From positions 10,417,201-10,481,200 of the forward strand of contig NC_092670.1 in the NCBI RefSeq assembly GCF_964355755.1: a DNA stretch of 64,000 nt. Direction: 5' to 3'. This stretch comes from Antedon mediterranea. Taxonomy: Eukaryota > Echinodermata > Crinoidea > Comatulida > Antedonidae. The first letter of the stretch is position 1. Every line of letters starts with the position of its first letter. The position numbers and the translations under genes were made by a program. Shown here piece after piece: positions 25,401 to 38,460 of this stretch. The notes below the pieces were generated by a model. It saw only the letters and a program-made list of their open reading frames with translations, did not search any database and was not told the DNA's origin.

Positions 25401-27352
25401 TCTAAATTCTTTTAAAGCTCAGGTACAGGCATGAATTTGAAATATAATATCGGGTTAATTGTACATAAATCAAATATTTGTAACAGAAATCTAGATGAAA
25501 AAAAACAAAGACATGACAATTCGGTGCTTTCTGATTTTGTATTGTGTTTCTTTTCGGTGTAAAATCGTGTTTTTCTTTGCTTATTCAAATTTTGATGATT
25601 ATGCTAATAATACAATTATAGTTTTGCATAATATAAATCTAAAGTATAAACAGCTAATAATTATACTGTATTTATTTTTGCCTTAATTTTTGTTTTTGCT
25701 TTGAAATTAAGTAGAAAATTAAGACAATTTGATGCTTAAGGTATTTTTTTTGTCGATTAAAAATATTATTTGCTAGTTATAATTTTGCTGATTATGCTAA
25801 TTATAATTTTGCTAATTATAATTTTGCTGATTATGCTAATTATAATTGTGCATAATTAAAAATCTAAATAAATAAGAGTGAGTTAATGGTTTTTACCAAT
25901 ATCGTTATCTGTGCATATTTTATGTTCGCATGGTAATCGAATTTTGCTTGGAATGAGATATTAAAAATCTACCGGAAGAAAATGTTGTAATTTTATGATT
26001 TTGAATATAAACAGGTTGTTAAATGTATGTTTTCCATGTGTCTTTATTATGAAATATTACAATATATGTCTGGGCATTTTATATCGAAAAGGCATTATTT
26101 TCGCGAATGTTAAATGTATGTTTTTCGTAGGTATTTTATATTATAAAATATGATTATTTTCGCGAATGATAAATGTGTTTGTCGCATTAATATTTTATAT
26201 TTTAACAAAGGTAATTGTTTTTTGTTTGTTTGTACTTTGTACACTTATTTTATAGTATTACGGTACTGTAATATCTGTTTGTTCCAAATAATATTGAATT
26301 CCGGCATGATTACATTGGTTGTATATGGTTTACCAATCTACATATAGTAACACCTTCAGGCCACAGTGTCCCCTTAATAGGAGTGTCCTTTAAATAGGAT
26401 TTGGCTAAAATGTTAAAACATATTACCTTTCATTTCTTTCATGAGAAATTGTCCCCTTAATAGGAGTGTCCTTTAAATTAGATTTGGCTATAATGTTAAA
26501 ACATATTGCCATTTATTTATTGCACGAGAAAGTGTGTTATTAGGGGTGTTGAAATGGTGGGCCTTCTACTGTAGTATGGTTTCACGTTGAAAGATATAGA
26601 AAAATTGCAGTCCCATATACCTTATCTCGCTTCTAAATAAATAATATCAATAATAATATTTAGAATATGTAAATATCCTTGTAATTTAGCTTTGGCTGCG
26701 ATGACGATAGGCCTATTTGAAATAAATTAAATGAATGGAAAAAAATAAAATGAATAATGATTTTAAAGCATAAGCCAGCAATATGCCTGTATATGTTACA
26801 CAAATTAATCCTCTAGCCAATTATCCGTCATATAAGGGAATAAATTTCAATTGTAATGAACTCTGATTAAATGAACTTCTACATAAAATCAATGTTTAAT
26901 TTTATGTCAGAGCTACGTGCCGAAAAATAAATTTGCGACTACATAAATTCTAGCAGATCGTGATTAGATTAGCCCTTTGAGGTAAACAAGTGGAGAAAAG
27001 TAACTTGTATTCTCATTCAAAGACCAACTACCAAGAGAAACATAATAACAATCGCCAAATTGTAAACCTGGTTTAATGAATGCCGAGCTGGATGAAGTGA
27101 TTTTGTCCGTTTTGCGTAAACAAAGAATTAAAGATGGTTTTAGTCGCGGATAATGTCTTTATTTTTACTTTGAATTTAAGCATCGAGCAAGGAAAGGCTT
27201 AAATAATATATAGATGTTTTTATTTACAACGTCTGCGAGATTGAAAAGTCGGCGAGTCCATTTTAGCCTTAAAGCAACACGTAGAGAAAAGAACAAATTA
27301 ATGAATAAACCATGGCGTATTACACCATACAAACAAAGTCGATTAAACCTAT
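25401..27352. repeat. AT-rich non-coding DNA with a short tandem duplication
   Basis: A unit of about 85 bp starting GTCCCCTTAATAGGAGTGTC is present twice, at about 26368 and 26451, with a partial third. Short repeats of GCTAATTATAATTTTGCT occur at 25780-25850. No gene recognised. Confidence 0.55.
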
Positions 27353-27485
27353 GTCTACACTATCAAACTCGTTTGACAAAAAAAGTGATATATATGGCAG
27401 ATATATGCCCAAGTATGGTATTGATATGACATCATCATGTCCATATATGGTCACATGTTGTCACATCAAGTTTGAGAGTGTGGAC
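27353..27485. mobile_element. Small foldback MITE
   Basis: GTCTACACTATCAAACT at the left and its near-complement ending GAGTGTGGAC at 27485 form imperfect terminal inverted repeats around a 100-bp core. No coding capacity. Confidence 0.6.
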
Positions 27486-27499
27486 AGAGCTTCAGTCCT

Positions 27500-27530
27500 A
27501 CCATGGAGAAATAAGTTATTTCTCCATGGT
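27500..27530. repeat. 31-bp perfect palindrome
   Basis: Two 15-bp arms (ACCATGGAGAAATAA and its complement) flank a single G. It lies 15 bp after the MITE. Confidence 0.9.
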
Positions 27531-28000
27531 CCTACTGTGTTATGTTCTAATGTATCTATACTATACAAGTTTGTTTATTACACCGACGTGGATGTGATGC
27601 TGAGACTGAGAATATAATTGTTTTTGGTCCAGAATAAATGTTCATCTTAAATCCTCGTGTTTAAAATTGCTATTGTTATTATAAAAATATAACCACTTTG
27701 CAACATTAATTTCAAGCTCAGTTGTTTTTTTTTGTTGAAAATATTTATATTTCGTAATACAGGTAAATAGTATAGAAACTAAACTCGAAGCTACCCTTTA
27801 ATAAATCGATGCTCAAAAACATCGCTCATATTTTATTTAAATCACGCAAATTGCGTCATCGGTATTATAACAACTTCGGTTAATTTTTTTCCGATACTGT
27901 TTTATCATAAACCACAAACACGGCATATTGATAATGATAAATGAAAACTTATATAGCGCCGGTATCCTCCACCCATGTGGCGCTCATGGCGCTTTGTGCA

Positions 28001-30244
28001 TTAACAACGTGCGAGAACATCAGCGAATAGCGACGTCTTTAGGTTGGTCTTGAAACTGTTTAGACTAGTTGAGCATTTAACTGTTGCTGGTAAGCTGTTC
28101 CATACACTTGCGGCCGCAACGTAAAAAGATCTCTGACCCCACTGATTTTTCGCTCTACGCTCTTGAAGAAGGTTTTGTGACAATGATCGTAGGCCTCTGC
28201 GGGATGATTCGTAACGATCCACAAGGTCAGATAAATAAGCAGGAGCACTGTCATTTAGGATCTTGAATACAAACAACGCAAGTTTGTACTTAATACGTTG
28301 TTGAACAGGCAACCAATGCAAATCCATCAGGACAGGAGTTATGTGAGCGTTTGATTTTGTATAAGTTACAATTCTAGCTGCCATATTTTGCAAGCGCTGC
28401 AAACGTTGTATTTGAGATTTTGGTATGCCAAACAACAAGGCATTACCAATGTCAATTTTAGAAGTGACAAATGAGTGTACAATCAATTCAGCTGTTTTCT
28501 TGTTAAGATTACCGCGAATACGACCAAGGTTCCTAATCGATATGCATGCTGCTTTGGATACAGTTGTTATTTGTGCTTCCATAGTGAGATTACTATCCAG
28601 CATGATTCCCAGATTCCGGACCACCGATGAGGGAGCGATGTTAGAGTTTCCGATTCTGATATGTGTGATGTTGATTTTGGAGATGTTACATTTAGACCCG
28701 ACGATAATAAACTCTGTCTTTCCATCATTCAACTTTAGGTAATTTGTTGTCATCCAATTGCGAACATCTTCTATACAGGCTTCCATCTTACTGATTGCTG
28801 CAGCAACATCCCTTTGCACTGGATTTACTGACACATAAATCTGTGTATCATCTGCATAGAAATGGAAATATAGACTGTGTTTGCGAATAATGTCACCAAG
28901 GGGAAGCGTATAAATGGAAAAATGGCCAGGCCCAATTACTGACCCCTGTGGTACACCATATTCCAGGCAAGCTTCATCTGAGAATGCATCATTGATACAG
29001 ACTAGCTGACGTCTTCCTGTAAGATATGACTGGAACCAGTTAAGAGCAACACCATTTATGCCAATGCGATTTCTCAGACGGGTTATCAGTCTTTGGTGAT
29101 CAACTGTATCAAACGCTGCTGACAAATCCAACAACACCAATAGCGTTATTTTCCCATCATTCATTCCTTGTAACAAATCATTCTGTACCTTTAAAAGGGA
29201 ACTCTCCGTGCTATGACATGCACGATATGCCGACTGGTAATTCTCATTTAAATTATGCTTTTGAAGATATGGAGTAATGCGTGATGTCACTACACGCTCC
29301 AGAGTCTTTCCAAGAAAAGAAAGATTCGACACCGGGCGGTAATTTTTGAGCGTGTTATGATCCAAGTTTTGCTTTTTTATTAAAGGACGAACGTGAGCAA
29401 TTTTCAGTTCATCTGGCACTATGCCGGTATTAAGAGAATGGTTAATGATTTCCGTTATTATTGGAACGACTGCGTCTATACACTTCTTCAGTATAGAAGT
29501 AGGAACTTGATCTAACCTGCATGATTTTGTTGGTGATTTCATCAGAATGTTGCGGATCTCATCTTGAGATGCTGGTGTAAATGTTGTGAGATGCTGATGA
29601 ACAGCTGTCACAGGCTCATTAAATGACATGTCATCAATCTTGAAGTCGTCTCTGATGATCTTGATCTTGTCTGTGAAAAACTGACAGAAACTGTTCGCAA
29701 GATCTAAGTCAGAAAGACTATCTGGGAGAGGTGATACCTGGCGATGATGAAGGAGTTGGTTAACAATTTTAAAAAGTCCTTTCTGATCTGCTGCATGTTC
29801 TTCACACAAGCCAATGTAGTAGTTGGCCTTTGCCTTTTTTACCATGGAATTTACATTCCTCTTCTGTGCAATGTAAGCTTGACGATCTATTTCCAGATGA
29901 GAGATTCTCCATTTCTTTTCAAGCTTACGCTTTGTTCTTTTCTCAGCATAGATGTCACTGTTATACCAACTAGTGTTTGGTCGGACCTTTACTGTTCTCT
30001 TTTTCGGTGGTGCGTGTTTGTCAAGAAGTTCACTCAAAGTGGTGACATATAGTCGTACTTTACTTGATAAATCAAGATTTGAGAGCGAAGTTCCGAGATC
30101 AGACTGTGTGATATCTTTACATAATGTCTCAAAATTTATAGCATTCCAATGACGAGTTTCGATGGATTTAGTGATTACGGGTGGCTTCTTAATAAAGGAG
30201 ATTACATGTGATTGCATAGTGATCTGATATACCATCAATGACAT
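28001..30244 (-). pseudogene. LINE reverse transcriptase portion
   Basis: A 747-codon frame with an intact RT: RLDQVPTSILKKC, YRPVSNLSFLGKTLERVV, HSTESSLLKVQNDLL, LLDLSAAFDTVDH, GVPQGSVIGP and the catalytic YADD, then the C-terminal block HITPVLMDLHWLPVQQRIKY typical of L2-like LINEs. It is out of frame by one base with the endonuclease frame that overlaps it at 30189-30244, so the copy is broken by a single-base shift as well as by the transposon. Confidence 0.85.
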
Positions 30245-30731
30245 TAAGGTTTGAGAAAACAGGAGGATCAGATGAACGAGTGATCAGCAAGTCTAATGTA
30301 TGACCATGTCGGTGTGTAGGTGTAGACACATGCTGTTGAAGACTGCTTGCTACAAGTAGATTCCGAAAATGAATTGCATCTGCATCATTTGGCATATCCA
30401 CATGGATGTTAAAGTCTCCAACGAATAGTATGGGAGCCGGCTTCAATACATAGTGATCAACCAAAGTTGAGAATTCTTCAGTGAAAACATTTAGACTGCA
30501 ACCCGTTGATTTGCTTTGAGGACGATATACTGCTACGAGGAAAACTGAGGATGCATTGCTGACTATTTCCACATTTAGCAGTTCAAATGATTTTGGTAAT
30601 AATCCCGTGTCATAACATTTAACCGCTATGCTTTCCTTGTAAAGAAGTGCAACTCCACCACCTCTTTTAGTACCAGCACGGGGAGCATGTTTGAGAGAGT
30701 ATCCGTTGGGTTTAATATTTCCTATGGAGTA
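30189..30731 (-). pseudogene. LINE endonuclease, C-terminal part
   Basis: Minus-strand coding from the insertion edge: the sequence near 30690 reads NGYSLKHAPRAGTKRGGGVA, followed by VAVYRPQSKS, FVGDFNIHVD and GISDHYAITC, which are APE-type endonuclease blocks. The frame stops at 30189 because of a one-base shift relative to the RT. Confidence 0.8.
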
Positions 30732-32772
30732 TGGTCGAAGCGGCCGCCAACCAAAGCGGCCGCCAGTTTAATATCGTCATTTGTATGGAACGCCATGTGC
30801 GCTTTAATCTTTGATGGTCGTTGTCAACGCCATGGCCTATGGCGAGTTGAGTTACAGCTGTGTGTATGGTCAAACCAATAAATATAAGCCAAATCATGTA
30901 CTATCGAATCTTTATATTTCTATAATAATTAAGTTTGCCTGCGGATAAATCAATGTATATTTTATTTGTATTTTAATATTAATAACTAACTAAATATATT
31001 TACATTATATATTATCGAATCATTAATAATTTACGTTTGCATCATAATCTACATACTATTGGACCTCTATGTCTCATTTATTACGTACTATTTATTTATT
31101 TGTTTATTTTATCCTCTTGACCCGACGTTTCTTGAGCACTCTCCTATCGAATCTTTATACAGTATTGCATTAATAATTTACGTACGGTATTGGCGAATAT
31201 TTATATCTCATTTACATACTATCGAATCTTTATACAGTATTGCATTAATAATTTACGTACGGTATTGCTGAATCCTTGTATCTCATAGAATCTTTTTACA
31301 GTATTGCAATAATAATTTACGTACGGTATTGCCGAATTATATCTCATTTACATACTATCGAATCTTTATACAGTACTGCATTAATAATTCATGTACGGTA
31401 TTGCCGAATCTTTATATCTCATTTACATCAAATCTTTATACAGTATTGCAATAATAATTTACGTACGGTATTGCCGAATCTTTATATCTCATTTACATCA
31501 AATCTTTATACAGTATTGCATTAATAATTCATGTACGGTATTGCCGAATCTTTATATCTCATTTACATCGAATCTTTATACAGTATTGCAATAATAATTT
31601 ACGTACGGTATTGCCGAATATTTATATCTAATTTACATCAAATCTTTATACAGTATTGCATTAATAATTCATGTACGGTATTGCCGAATCTTTATATCTC
31701 ATTTACATCGAATCTTTATACAGTATTGCATTAATAATTTACGTACGGTATTGCCGAATATTTATATCTCATTTACATCGAATCTTTACAGTATTGCATT
31801 AATAATTTACGTACGGTATTGCCGAATATTTATATCTCATTTACATCGAATCTTTACAGTATTGCATTAATAATTTACGTACGGTATTGCCGAATCTTTA
31901 TATCTCATTTACATCGAATCTTTATACAGTATTGCAATAATAAGTTACGTACGGTATTGTCGAATATTTATATCTCGTTTACACTGTACTATCGAATTTT
32001 GGTTTTTATTATTAGTAATAGGGTGTGTTATACATTTAAGTGTTATTCCATTGTAATACATTGTTTGTGTTTTCAATGAAGCAACGTGAAGACGAAAACG
32101 CGACCTTCTACAGCACTATTCCTGGCCGGCCGCCAGTCGAGTTATTGGCAGAAATTCACGTAATTAATTACCGTACCGTACAGGCACTTGCGTCTTATTT
32201 TAGTACAGGTATTTAAAACTAATTTTAAATTGATCAATATTTATATATCTGAAGGTATAAAACAATTTAGGATATTAAATAAATAAATTGATGTCATCAT
32301 GTTATTGTAATTAAATTATGTTTGCGAACACGTACTACTAACAGTAGTTACTTTACTAATATATTAATATACAATAACAAATATATATATTTTGATTTGA
32401 TATATTTTATTGAAAAAAATATATATATTATTCTTAATAATTGGCATATTATATATTATACAATAAAAACACCACAATGTTTTTTATTGACTTTATTAAA
32501 CATATATATCATTTAGAACAGTTAAAGTAAGTAATCATCGATTCGCCATTTCGTTTAAAAGAAGGTATCACATTCAATCTGTCAAAAAAGAGAATATATT
32601 ACATAATATTAATAATGTAAGTTGTTATTTACGTCCGAGGAAAAGAAAACCTGACGATCGAAACAATGACAATCAAAAATGACACAACAACGACAATCAA
32701 AGCGCACACGGCGTTCCATACAAATTACCGTTATTGAACTAGCGGCCGCTTTGGTTGGCGGCCGCTTCGACC
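30732..32772. mobile_element. Non-autonomous DNA transposon with doubled GC-rich ends, carrying a satellite
   Basis: About 78-bp inverted repeats, starting GGTCGAAGCGGCCGCCAACC, lie at 30733-30810 and 32695-32772. Each contains AAGCGGCCGC twice, 16 bp apart, then TTTGTATGGAACGCC. The target GTA (30729-30731) is duplicated at 32773-32775. Removing the insert and one GTA restores the LINE endonuclease frame, so the boundaries are well supported. No transposase is present; the interior is a satellite array and AT-rich DNA. Confidence 0.9.
31147..31995. repeat. Satellite of 65-75 bp units inside the transposon
   Basis: About a dozen copies of a unit containing TCGAATCTTTATACAGTATT and TTACGTACGGTATTGCCGAA. 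Short open frames across it are repeat artefacts. Confidence 0.95.
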
Positions 32773-33183
32773 GTAATCCTTTCCTATAACTGATGTGTCT
32801 TCTGGTTTAAGCCACGTTTCCGAAAGGGCAACAACATCCAGATTATGTTCGATAACGAAATCCACAAATTCTGTTGTTTTGTTCCGAACGGATCTTGTAT
32901 TAATACTGCAAAATTTAATATTGTTTTTAGATAAGAGAGAGTTTGATGATAAGTCCAGAAATGATAGATTGTTTTTAGTGTGTTTGTCACGCCCAGCTCT
33001 TGTACCACGCCTGGTTTTTCTTTTTGGCCTCCTTGGTAATAGGTGGATACTACAGCTACTGGAGTTCAACTTAAAAGATTGTATAATTAAGCAAGATTCT
33101 TCAAGAAGTTCACAACTGTTATTGTTGTTGGTTACACAGCCCTGTAAACCATGAAGAAACTCAGAGCTATAGCTAATTAGCAT
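32773..33183 (-). pseudogene. LINE endonuclease, N-terminal part
   Basis: Minus-strand frame with a basic region (RRPKRKTRRGTRAGRDKH), then KFCSINTRSVRNKTTEFVDF and LDVVALSETWLKPEDTSV, the start of an APE endonuclease domain. The frame is cut by the transposon edge at 32773 and resumes at 30731. Confidence 0.85.
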
Positions 33184-33230
33184 GACAACAGCAGATCTTC
33201 AAGCATGAGGTGTACAAGGTCATTTACATA

Positions 33231-36116
33231 ACAATATGCACAGTCAGATTGAAAGTACAGGGCTAGCTTCCCACTGATGCTAGTAGACCATTGTTCTTGG
33301 GCAGTGATGAGTTTGAATTAAAACAATAAAGGCACAAGCAGGGCCTAGCTGAACTTCAGGAAACAACAAGAAAAACAACTGCGATTTACTCCAAGATACG
33401 ATTATTTCCACATAAGAAATTTGTGAATATATGGTGCTCAATTTGCTATTCCAGCATCCAGTAAAACTTATTTGATGAAAAAAACCATCTGCAAACAGAT
33501 ACGAAGTTGTTATGCACAGAGCAATATAGAGCCGCCACATGGGCGCTGCAACATTCCTCATTCCATATTGGCTGAGACAATTATTTTGATACTACACAGA
33601 GACTTAAGAATAAGCATACAACATCATTTTCTGGCATGTTGGGAAAGAATGAATGGAACAAAGGTATAGGGTTGCTACTGTCATTCTCGCGTTCAAAAAA
33701 TCGTTTTTAATTTCTATGCGCCCGTAAAATATGCCTCCATTATTTAGCGATGGTGGATTGTTGATATTGCTTTCACTGTCAAGGACAACATTTAAAAGAC
33801 GCGCGCGTTCACATTCTGATGAATTTAATTTACCGCGCGTGTAAAAGAATTTTACAGACGTGCGCGTTCAAATGCTGATAAATTCGTTCGTTTGTACGCA
33901 TGTATCTCCTTCTTGGTGTACAAGTTCACACCGTATAATCAGTTTTACTTGTACTGGATTGTATTCTTATGTAGTAAAACATTGCTATGAAACGCTAATT
34001 CGGTTTTTTGAAATGATAATAATGTTTTTGTTGTTGAAACCAGGTTGTTTATGCGTATTGCTGTTTCATTGATATTTCTTTAAAGAGTTTCTTTACCTTC
34101 TAACATAACATTTTTCACCGTTGATTTTAGTTACGTAATAAATTTTATCGTTGAATGAAGGGTTGTCTGCTATGATCTTCGCGAAACGAAGTTTACCTTA
34201 GATATAGAAGATGTTTCTTTTTCTCATTTGATGATCTATTTGTTGATGATCTGTCTCTGATTTCATAAGCTTCAAAATGAGCTCACTTTTTAGGTTGCAG
34301 ATTCAATTATTTTCTCCGCTTCACGTGATCTACTTGTTAATGACTCCTTATGAACTACTTTTGAGGAAATTGCTTTACTTACAAAATCCTTGGTGGCGCT
34401 ATTATTAATTACATGTGATAATATTGAAGAAAATAATAGATGATTTCTTAGATGATTTAGTTTGCGATAGACTGAAGTTAAAATAACACACCTCGGGCAG
34501 CAGGTAAGCGATTCATTTATTGTTACTGTTATAATGTATACAGGTGCATACTACTGTAGGCCTCCTAGTTCCCTTTGAAGTGGGCACTCAACAGCAAGTC
34601 CATAACAGTTAACCCTTTTTAGAGGACACCCATATTGTATGAATTGAAGGGAACACTTCGTTGGTCCCCAAAGGTGTTCTCATCATAATAGGGATTCTCC
34701 TTATTTGCTATTTCATAACATTCAGTGACTTAACGGGAGACATAAAGTAGACGCGCGTGTACTAAAGTGACCTTAATTATTTTTGTCAGTTTTTGAGCGC
34801 GGGCGTCACATCATGGTTGCCAACAGCTCTTCGTTGGATACAGACGTAAAATAGACCTAAAATGATAAATTTCAATTCACAGAAACATCGAATGATGTGA
34901 TGGATGTATCGCAAGCATACTATTTTTATTTGTGCATACACCATGAAAACAATGATATATATATTTTTTATGTGTAATTTCTTCACGGTTTAAAGAGTTC
35001 CAAGCCGGGATTAGGAATATAGTCTTGGTTTCTCACTATGACGCAACGTAAGGACGTAAGCGCAAAACAAGTAATTCTCACTTTGGCGTTGCGTTCTGTG
35101 GGAAACAATTTGTGTATATTAAAAGTTTAGTTTTATATAATATATTTTTAATGTATAGGCCTATATATTTTTGTTTCAAAATCTTCAAATTGAAACTCAT
35201 TTAAAACTTGTTTTGCCCTTTTTTGTTTACAAAATCACTTTATTCGGGTTTATGTATTTATACACTGAGCATTTGAAAATATTTGAATTGACGCGTAATA
35301 CTACTTGTTTGTCCATATTATTATTCAAGATATCCTAACCACTTATCAGATAGATGCACCCCAAGACACCCCCCTTTTCCCATTAACAAAATGTAAAACG
35401 TCGTAAGTCCCATTAACCCAAGTCTGACGTGCTCCTATGCTAAAAAGAAAGCAGATTTGGCTGATTTTCATCATGAAACACGTTAACACAGGACCCCGTA
35501 GGCCTACATGAAGAAAAATTGGGTGTGATTTAAACCGGCCTTAAGCCTACTTTGTAAAGTTTAATCGAAATGAATTTGTACTTAAGGCATTGGATTAATC
35601 ATACCCATCTGGTTCCTTGCATCACATCTACTGTGTCGATAATTATCACTATCAAGGATTCTACATACTAAGTATTTTCTAATTCTCGGTACTGTGTCTA
35701 GATTTCTCCACAGTGTCATAACAATTCCGTAATACAGTGGTACATGTTTCACATGGTATCAAACCTACCCATGATACATTCACTAAAATGTGATACACAT
35801 TAAACTCTGCATCATTTAAGGTTATAGTTAAAAGTGATGCTGTATATACGGTATTTAGACCTATATGCCTACTGTGAAAATATCGTAATATTAGGATATA
35901 CAGAGGCCTACAGGGAATCCGGTCACTACGAGTCTCTTTAAATAATTTTCTGATTTATTCCACAACATATTGGTGTACTGAATAATGATGTCGACTCTCT
36001 CATCTTATTAGGTACCTCAGTTGATTGCATATCATTCTCTATGGACAGTACATCAATTTCAAGCACTATAGATTAAAATTATTCTTATAATATTATTATT
36101 TCTAACTTCCAATCAT
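33231..36116. other. Non-coding DNA with scattered repeats
   Basis: No exon recognised. A CG-rich direct repeat (GCGCGTTCACATTCTGAT and GCGCGTTCAAATGCTGAT) lies at about 33800-33880. A partial copy of the GPCR-region MITE family lies near 35025-35105. Confidence 0.4.
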
Positions 36117-36119
36117 TAA

Positions 36120-36279
36120 AGCTTGGTTCCCACTAGGATGCAACACAAGCACGTAGACCCAACGCAAGCGAGTTGATGACCAATCACACGCGACTATTCG
36201 AATAATTCATCGCTTGAGATTGGTCAAATCACTTGCGTTGCGTTACGTCTTAGCGTTGCGTCCTAGTGGGAACCAAGCT
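36120..36279. mobile_element. 160-bp foldback MITE, Harbinger-type target
   Basis: The termini AGCTTGGTTCCCACTAGGA and the exact complement ending at 36279 are flanked by TAA at 36117-36119 and 36280-36282. The body is itself nearly palindromic and contains CAACGCAAGCGA-type and GACCAATCACACGCGA-type motifs shared by the copies near 38.8-39.2 kb. A TAA/TTA target fits PIF/Harbinger-derived MITEs. Confidence 0.8.
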
Positions 36280-36543
36280 TAATAGGCCTAATATTGGTTT
36301 TTTGGGACCTTAGGGATAACAGTACGATAATGTATTTATTTATGATTAGGGTTGTATGCAAACGTTTCTCTTCTTGCAAGATCGACATTTCACGGAATTT
36401 TCCAGATACTAGAATCCAGCAAACTTCGTCATTGCAAGTTTTGGTAGAGTTTTTACATGTTGTAGAATAGACTTCGGGAAAACAAACAGATTATGTGAGA
36501 ATTGTGAATGATACCAAAATCAAATCTCTGGCATAAAGGCTGA

Positions 36544-36697
36544 TTTAAACAGACGAGCGGTAACGGTAAGCGGACAAAACCGCGTAGCTTGTCCCACGTA
36601 GAATATGTATCTATCCTGAGCGGAAATCGCTCGTCCGCTCCGCGTTGTGTGTAAATGATAGATTCTATATTTTTATTACCGTTACCGCTCGTTTAAA
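36544..36697. mobile_element. 154-bp foldback MITE of a second family
   Basis: TTTAAACAGACGAGCGGTAA at the left is answered by TTACCGCTCGTTTAAA at the right edge, with more inverted homology inside (GTAACGGTAA, AGCGGA). No coding capacity. Confidence 0.75.
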
Positions 36698-38376
36698 TGT
36701 GTAAGTGTAAATTGGCATTAAGGGACATACACACACACAGCGCTGGTTTTACAATGATTGGGACTGATGGTGATACGGATGATAAGAATGATGACAACGG
36801 CGACTACTGCAACCAATAGAAAACTCGGTTGCTCGTTTATGAGACGATTAATCGTGTTCCGTAGATTACATGATCAGTGCAAGATTTATGACGGATTTTG
36901 AAGCTTTCGATAGTGATCCGATAATCAACGTTGAACTACGCGGATGGTTTTATTTCGTAGTTTAAACAAACATAATTGAGCTCAAGTCCACGAAAAGATA
37001 ATCTCATCGATATGCAAAATAAAGTGTTTTCAGTGCAGGGGCGTAACGACTAGCGCTCACTGGCTAAACCCAGGGGCTCCGGAGCTTATGGGGCCGGGGG
37101 ACCATGAGCAGTGCCCAGAAGAAGAAAGAGTTTCTAAACCAGGGGCCTCAGGCCTCTGCCTTACGTCTCTGGTTCAGTGCGTACGTAAATGAACGTGCGT
37201 GCAGTAGTCTACGTAGCAAACTACTCTGCTTTGAGCTTTGTTTCCACTGAGACGCGCGCAACGCAAGTGTGTCATCGCTTGTGATTGGCCAAACACTTAT
37301 GCTGCGCTTACGTTCTTGCTTTGCTCTAGGATAGTTAAATAAAGCATTACTATTTAAACTTAGGTGTAATTTGCCCTGACCGTTTTGCTCTTTAGAAAGC
37401 CGCCCACTACAAAATTACGAATATTAATTAACTAAACTAAAGTAGATGAAAAGTGACACTAGACAGCTAGAAGTTTACCGTATGTATTTGTGTAGTTAAC
37501 AGTAATTTAGATTGTAAACAACGAATTACAGTACTGGTTATATTTTACAAAGTTTAGAGAGTGATATGATGAGGCATGTGTTCGAGCCTGCTTGTGCCAT
37601 ATTGATTGCATCCTTAAGATACTTTACTCTCGTTGCCTTGTCATTCAGATCGGACGTAAAGTAGTTGGTCCCGTGTAAATATTATGTGCACGGAAAGAGT
37701 AGTGGATCGTCATCCTCTGCACTGTGACTGCCGTGGGTTCACGTAGGGACCTCAAGTAAGCTTGAGGACGATTACATTTACATTTTAGTTGATGAGCAGT
37801 TTCATAAATAGGCATATTTAATATGCAAGAAAAAAACAATAGACGTGCTTTCAATACGTGTATCTACTTCCTTCATAAACAATGTTTTTCAGCAAGAACG
37901 GTATTAGTAGCCTAATGAAATGCTCGTTATCACTTCGTATCTAATGTGTATACATTTCAGTATTTAGTTTTATACACAGACGTACTTTTGATGTATATTG
38001 AAAATGATACTGGGATTTATCCGAGACAACAATATCGTTGTATCTGCTTTTATAAAAGCTTAATTTTCCATCAAATTATTTTTACGTTTCTTGTTCTGAA
38101 GGTACTATTTTCTCCTGTTCACACTCGGCGTCTACTTAAAAAAATCTGCACATATTTAAAATAACATAAGGACTACATTTGGCAAAATCAAAGTAAACTC
38201 AGTGAATCTACATGAATCGTTCTTTTTTTAAAACAAACCACAGACAAGCAAAGCAATCAGATTTAGACGATACACGTTTATTTTGATTTTCCAAACTTAA
38301 TATGCGTTACGTACTGTAAATCTGTCTTTAAAGTCAGTAGGTGCGTTTTAATTTCATTATAATTTTGTTATTATAG
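36698..38376. other. GPCR upstream region
   Basis: No exon found. A fragment of the 160-bp MITE family lies at about 37235-37330. A splice acceptor (TTGTTATTATAG) ends at 38376 just before the first possible GPCR codons, so a 5' untranslated exon may lie here. Confidence 0.4.
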
Positions 38377-38460
38377 AATGGACGATAATGCTACCTTTCC
38401 AGCCGCTGGAATCAACGACTATGACTTTCGTACGGGAACGATTATTACGACATAGTAAAC

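Larger units (their letters stand above)
27925..33230 (-). mobile_element. L2/CR1-like non-LTR retrotransposon, interrupted by a DNA transposon
   Basis: A minus-strand LINE with endonuclease and RT, split by the insertion at 30732-32772. The 3' end near 27925 carries the GGCGCTATATAAG-type tail followed by degenerate ATT units, common in L2-like elements. The 5' limit near 33230 is approximate, and no separate ORF1 was recognised. Confidence 0.85.

Noticed and set aside
27214-27617. Overlapping frames of 71 and 101 codons
   Set aside because: They run through a MITE and a perfect palindrome; no protein family.
28084-30152. Plus-strand frames of 60-105 codons
   Set aside because: Antisense shadows of the L2-like reverse transcriptase.
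31059-32079. Several 60-90-codon frames
   Set aside because: Translations of the roughly 70-bp satellite inside the transposon.
33280-33561. 93-codon minus-strand frame upstream of the LINE
   Set aside because: Considered as LINE ORF1, but has no coiled coil, zinc knuckle or RRM features.
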